This document shows positions 61,523-64,000 of a DNA stretch of 64,000 nucleotides, one piece after another. Position 1 is the first letter of the stretch. Each line of letters begins with the position of its first letter. Both the position numbers and the translations under genes were made by a program. The DNA is from JBBQYD01 sp942493075 (lineage in GTDB: Bacteria > Verrucomicrobiota > Verrucomicrobiia > Limisphaerales > UBA8199), in NCBI GenBank assembly GCA_942493075.1, contig OW818681.1:3906001-3970000 (forward strand). Direction: 5' to 3'. A model generated the notes under the pieces. That model was not told the DNA's origin and ran no database searches. It saw only the letters and a list, made by a program, of their open reading frames with translations.

Positions 61523-64000
61523 GCAACACCTCGGCGCTGGGAAGCGGGGGGGGAATCTTCGCGATGAAGGGTTGTCTCGTGCAGTTTTGCAGGATTGAGG
61601 GCAACTCCGCAACCAACGGAGGTGGCGGTGGATTCTCCGAGTCCATCGAGGAGCCCGGTCCCTCCGTCGTTCACAACTGTGAGATTCGAGGTAACCTGGC
61701 CAAACGTGGGGGCGGGATCTGGGGCAGCACTACGCTGGATCTTCGCAACCTCCTGATCATCGGCAACCAGGCCTGGGAAAGCGCAGGCGGGGTCTACTCC
61801 CACCAAATTCGAATCGTCAATTCGGCCATTGTCGATAACCGCGCCAATAGCGGTGGAGGGCTGTGGGTGGATTGGACCACTCCAGTGACACTGATCAATT
61901 GCATCATCGACAGAAACCATGTGAGCACCGGGTCCACTACAAACTGGTCGCTAGCCTCAAGTGACTCTGCGAACATTTTAACTACCTTCGCGCAACCGCC
62001 ACTCGGTGGTTATGTCATCGTCCCGGATTATGCCGATCCCGAGGCGGGTGATTATCGCCTGCGTCCCCGGTCACCAGGCATTGATCAAGGGACTCCACAA
62101 TCCTGGATGGCGGAATCAACCGATCTGGCAGGTGCGCCTCGCCTTTCAGGTGCCGGCGTTGACCTGGGCCCCTGGGAATATTCCGGAACAGGGTTTTCAT
62201 GCGATCTGGCCCGCATCAGCTATGACGCCATGATCAACGAGCCTCTTGTGCTTGAGGCCGCCGTGTTCGGAGCGAACACAAATGGCCTCTTCTTCGCCTG
62301 GGATCTGGACGATGACGGTGTATTCGAGCACATGGGAACTCATCTCTCGACTATCACCAACACCTATTTGGATGCCGGAACCTATCCGGTTAGTTTATGT
62401 GTTAGCAATTTGGCAGGCCAATTCGCCAGCATCCGTCGGGCACAGGGCGTAGAGGCAGGTGTTCCAGAGATTTTTGTATCCCCTTCTGGAGGAGCGTGGC
62501 CGCCGTACACCAATTGGCTTCTGGCAGCCCGATCGTTGCACGAGGCCCTGCCCTTTGCGCGGGCTGGGAGTGTGATCTGGGTCGCAAGCGGCGCTTATAC
62601 GCTGACCAACGAAGCGCGTCTGAATTACGGGATCACCCTGCAAAGCATCGAGGGACCAGCACAAACACAGATTAGCGGTTCGGGCAGCAACCGCTGTTTT
62701 TATATTGGCCACTCGAACGCCATGGTGCGTGGGTTTACGATACGAAATGGCTATCAAGTCGGGAGGGACGGGGGCGGGGTGTACATCAAGTCCGGCACAT
62801 TAAGCGAGTGTATCGTGGCTGATAATGAATCCGAATACTCCTTCACAACCGCCGACGATGGGGGCGGTTGGGGAGGCGGGGTATTTATGGAGACGGGACT
62901 CATCGAGCGCTGTGTGATCACAAACAACACGGGCGAATGCGGCGGGGTGGTCATCAAAAACGGTCGTGTTGAAGGCTCCAGAATCTGCAACAACAATGGC
63001 TACCGATCGGGCGGGATCATGCTATATGGCGGTCTGCTGCGCAATTCACTGATCACAGGCAACGTCTCTCCTCAAGCGCCTCGTGGGCAGTTCTTCCTCA
63101 ATGCGGCTGCTGGGGTATCCCTCGCTTATCGCAGCGGCAGCCGGATGGAAAGCTGCACGGTCGCATACAATACCATGACAACCAGACCCTGGGGAGTGGC
63201 CGAAGTGCCCGCAGTTGACAATAAAGGGGAGATTGTAAACAGCATCATTGCGAGCAACATGTGCCCGGATCAACTTTGGACCGACAGTTCTGCATCGAAC
63301 TTTTTCACTTGTTGTTCTGACGAAATCACCGGGCCGGGTTGTTTCCAGGCCGATCCCCGCTTCGTGGATGGGGCCAATGGAGATTTCCGACTGCGAGGCG
63401 ATTCGCCTTGCCTCAACGCGGGTATGAATCAGCCATGGATGTCTGAAGCGTCAGACATGGCCGGAAAAACCCGAATCTCGGACTACCGTGTGGACCTCGG
63501 CTGTTACGAATATGATCCGGGCCAGCTCACGTTCGTCTGGACTCCCCCTGTCAGCACCTGGTTGCATGGCGTGCAAACCCTGGGTTGGGAAACCCTGACC
63601 GGGCGGACCCAGGCCATGAGCATCCAACTAAGCTTGTCAGGCCTGGGCGGGAAGGTTGTCCTCGCGCAGGGTCTCCCGCTTACTGGCAGCTTCACTTTCG
63701 ATTCCACCCGGATCGCAGATGGCCAGTACGAACTTCGCGCAGCCATCCTCGATGCGGACAATGCAGCCCTGCTGGAGTCATCAAGAACGGTCTTCGTCAA
63801 CAATTCCGCTCTGCCGCATTCGGGAACAGTCTCAGCATCGGAGACCTGGTCGAACAACCTCCCGCACATCGTCGAAGGTTCTTTTGTGATTGCCGCAGGC
63901 CAGGTCCTCACACTGTCGCCCGGCACCATAGTAAAAGTCGCTCCCGGTGCCATGGTCGTGGTCGAAAACGGCGCGAAGATCCAGGCAGCCGGCACAATGG
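61480..64000 (+). CDS. Giant surface protein, 3' segment after the frameshift (runs off the window)
   Basis: The second frame stays open for 840 codons to the window edge with no stop. It starts at the conserved GVFINQGTLQHSVVLSN of the beta-helix, which continues through a choice-of-anchor Q-type end (FRLRGDSP-like YRLRPRSPGIDQGTP, TDLAGAPRL, VDLGPWEY). A PKD-like domain follows (FFAWDLDDDGVFEHMG). A second beta-helix begins at VSPSGGAWPPYTNWLLAARSL, contains GRDGGGVYIKSGTLSECIV, and ends with a second anchor-Q unit (DFRLRGDSPCLNAG, VDLGCYEYDP). The rest is beta-rich. The C-terminal anchoring domain lies outside the window. It is the same gene as the preceding segment. Confidence 0.75.

Noticed and set aside
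1..64000. CRISPR arrays, tRNA and rRNA genes
   Set aside because: No regularly spaced direct repeats, tRNA-like cloverleaf with CCA or rRNA-like stretches were recognised; a covariance scan could still find a tRNA I missed.

Overview
The window reads as a chromosomal segment of a Verrucomicrobiota bacterium, probably from the Pedosphaera/Limisphaera side of the phylum. That is an inference from gene content, not from a marker gene: a Planctomycetes/Verrucomicrobia-type DUF1549/DUF1553 + DUF1501 + cytochrome c cluster, very large secreted beta-helix proteins of the 'choice-of-anchor' kind, a PEP-CTERM-tailed protein, GH92 plus malectin, and GC-rich palindromic intergenic repeats. No rRNA, tRNA or CRISPR array was recognised.

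0-4.1 kb: the 3' part of RNase R, an M14-type zinc carboxypeptidase and a glycogen/alpha-glucan phosphorylase. 4.5-10.7 kb: a secreted 1569-residue protein that combines Ig-like and beta-helix regions with a C-terminal caspase/CHAT-like His-Cys domain. A small secreted protein follows it, then a paralogue of that protein broken by an internal deletion. 10.9-17.2 kb: a double SIS-domain (GKRP/MurQ-like) protein, a lutABC lactate-utilisation operon and a phosphofructokinase with altered active-site motifs. 17.2-20.2 kb: a PadR regulator overlapping a HAAS-VIT-VWA-PEP-CTERM membrane protein. 20.3-23.7 kb: a nitrogen operon glnK-amtB-glnA with a well-formed sigma-54 promoter and a terminator. 23.9-29.2 kb: an ion transporter, an exported oligoendopeptidase F and DnaG primase.

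29.2-36.4 kb: a four-gene minus-strand cluster (DUF1549/DUF1553 cytochrome, DUF1501, membrane cytochrome with LRR-like and YHS-like parts, NHL-type propeller). 36.8-45.9 kb: an EamA transporter, a Na+/Ca2+ exchanger, a GH92 mannosidase with malectin domain, and a CheB-CheR-PAS-histidine kinase fusion. 45.9-57.2 kb is an accessory region: a ParD-like/zeta-toxin operon with a likely self-regulated leaderless promoter, a membrane-anchored C39-like peptidase, a macro-domain protein, an IS110 and an IS1380-type transposase, an LVIVD-repeat propeller, a 57-codon ORF with a strong ribosome binding site, and dense palindromes. 57.2-64 kb: a giant secreted protein whose reading frame is broken by one missing G in a G-tract and then stays open to the window edge.

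The most promising observations are the secreted caspase/CHAT-like protein with its small partner genes, the G-tract frameshift in the giant surface protein, the four-gene toxin-antitoxin-like operon, and the palindrome-rich flank of the IS110 element.
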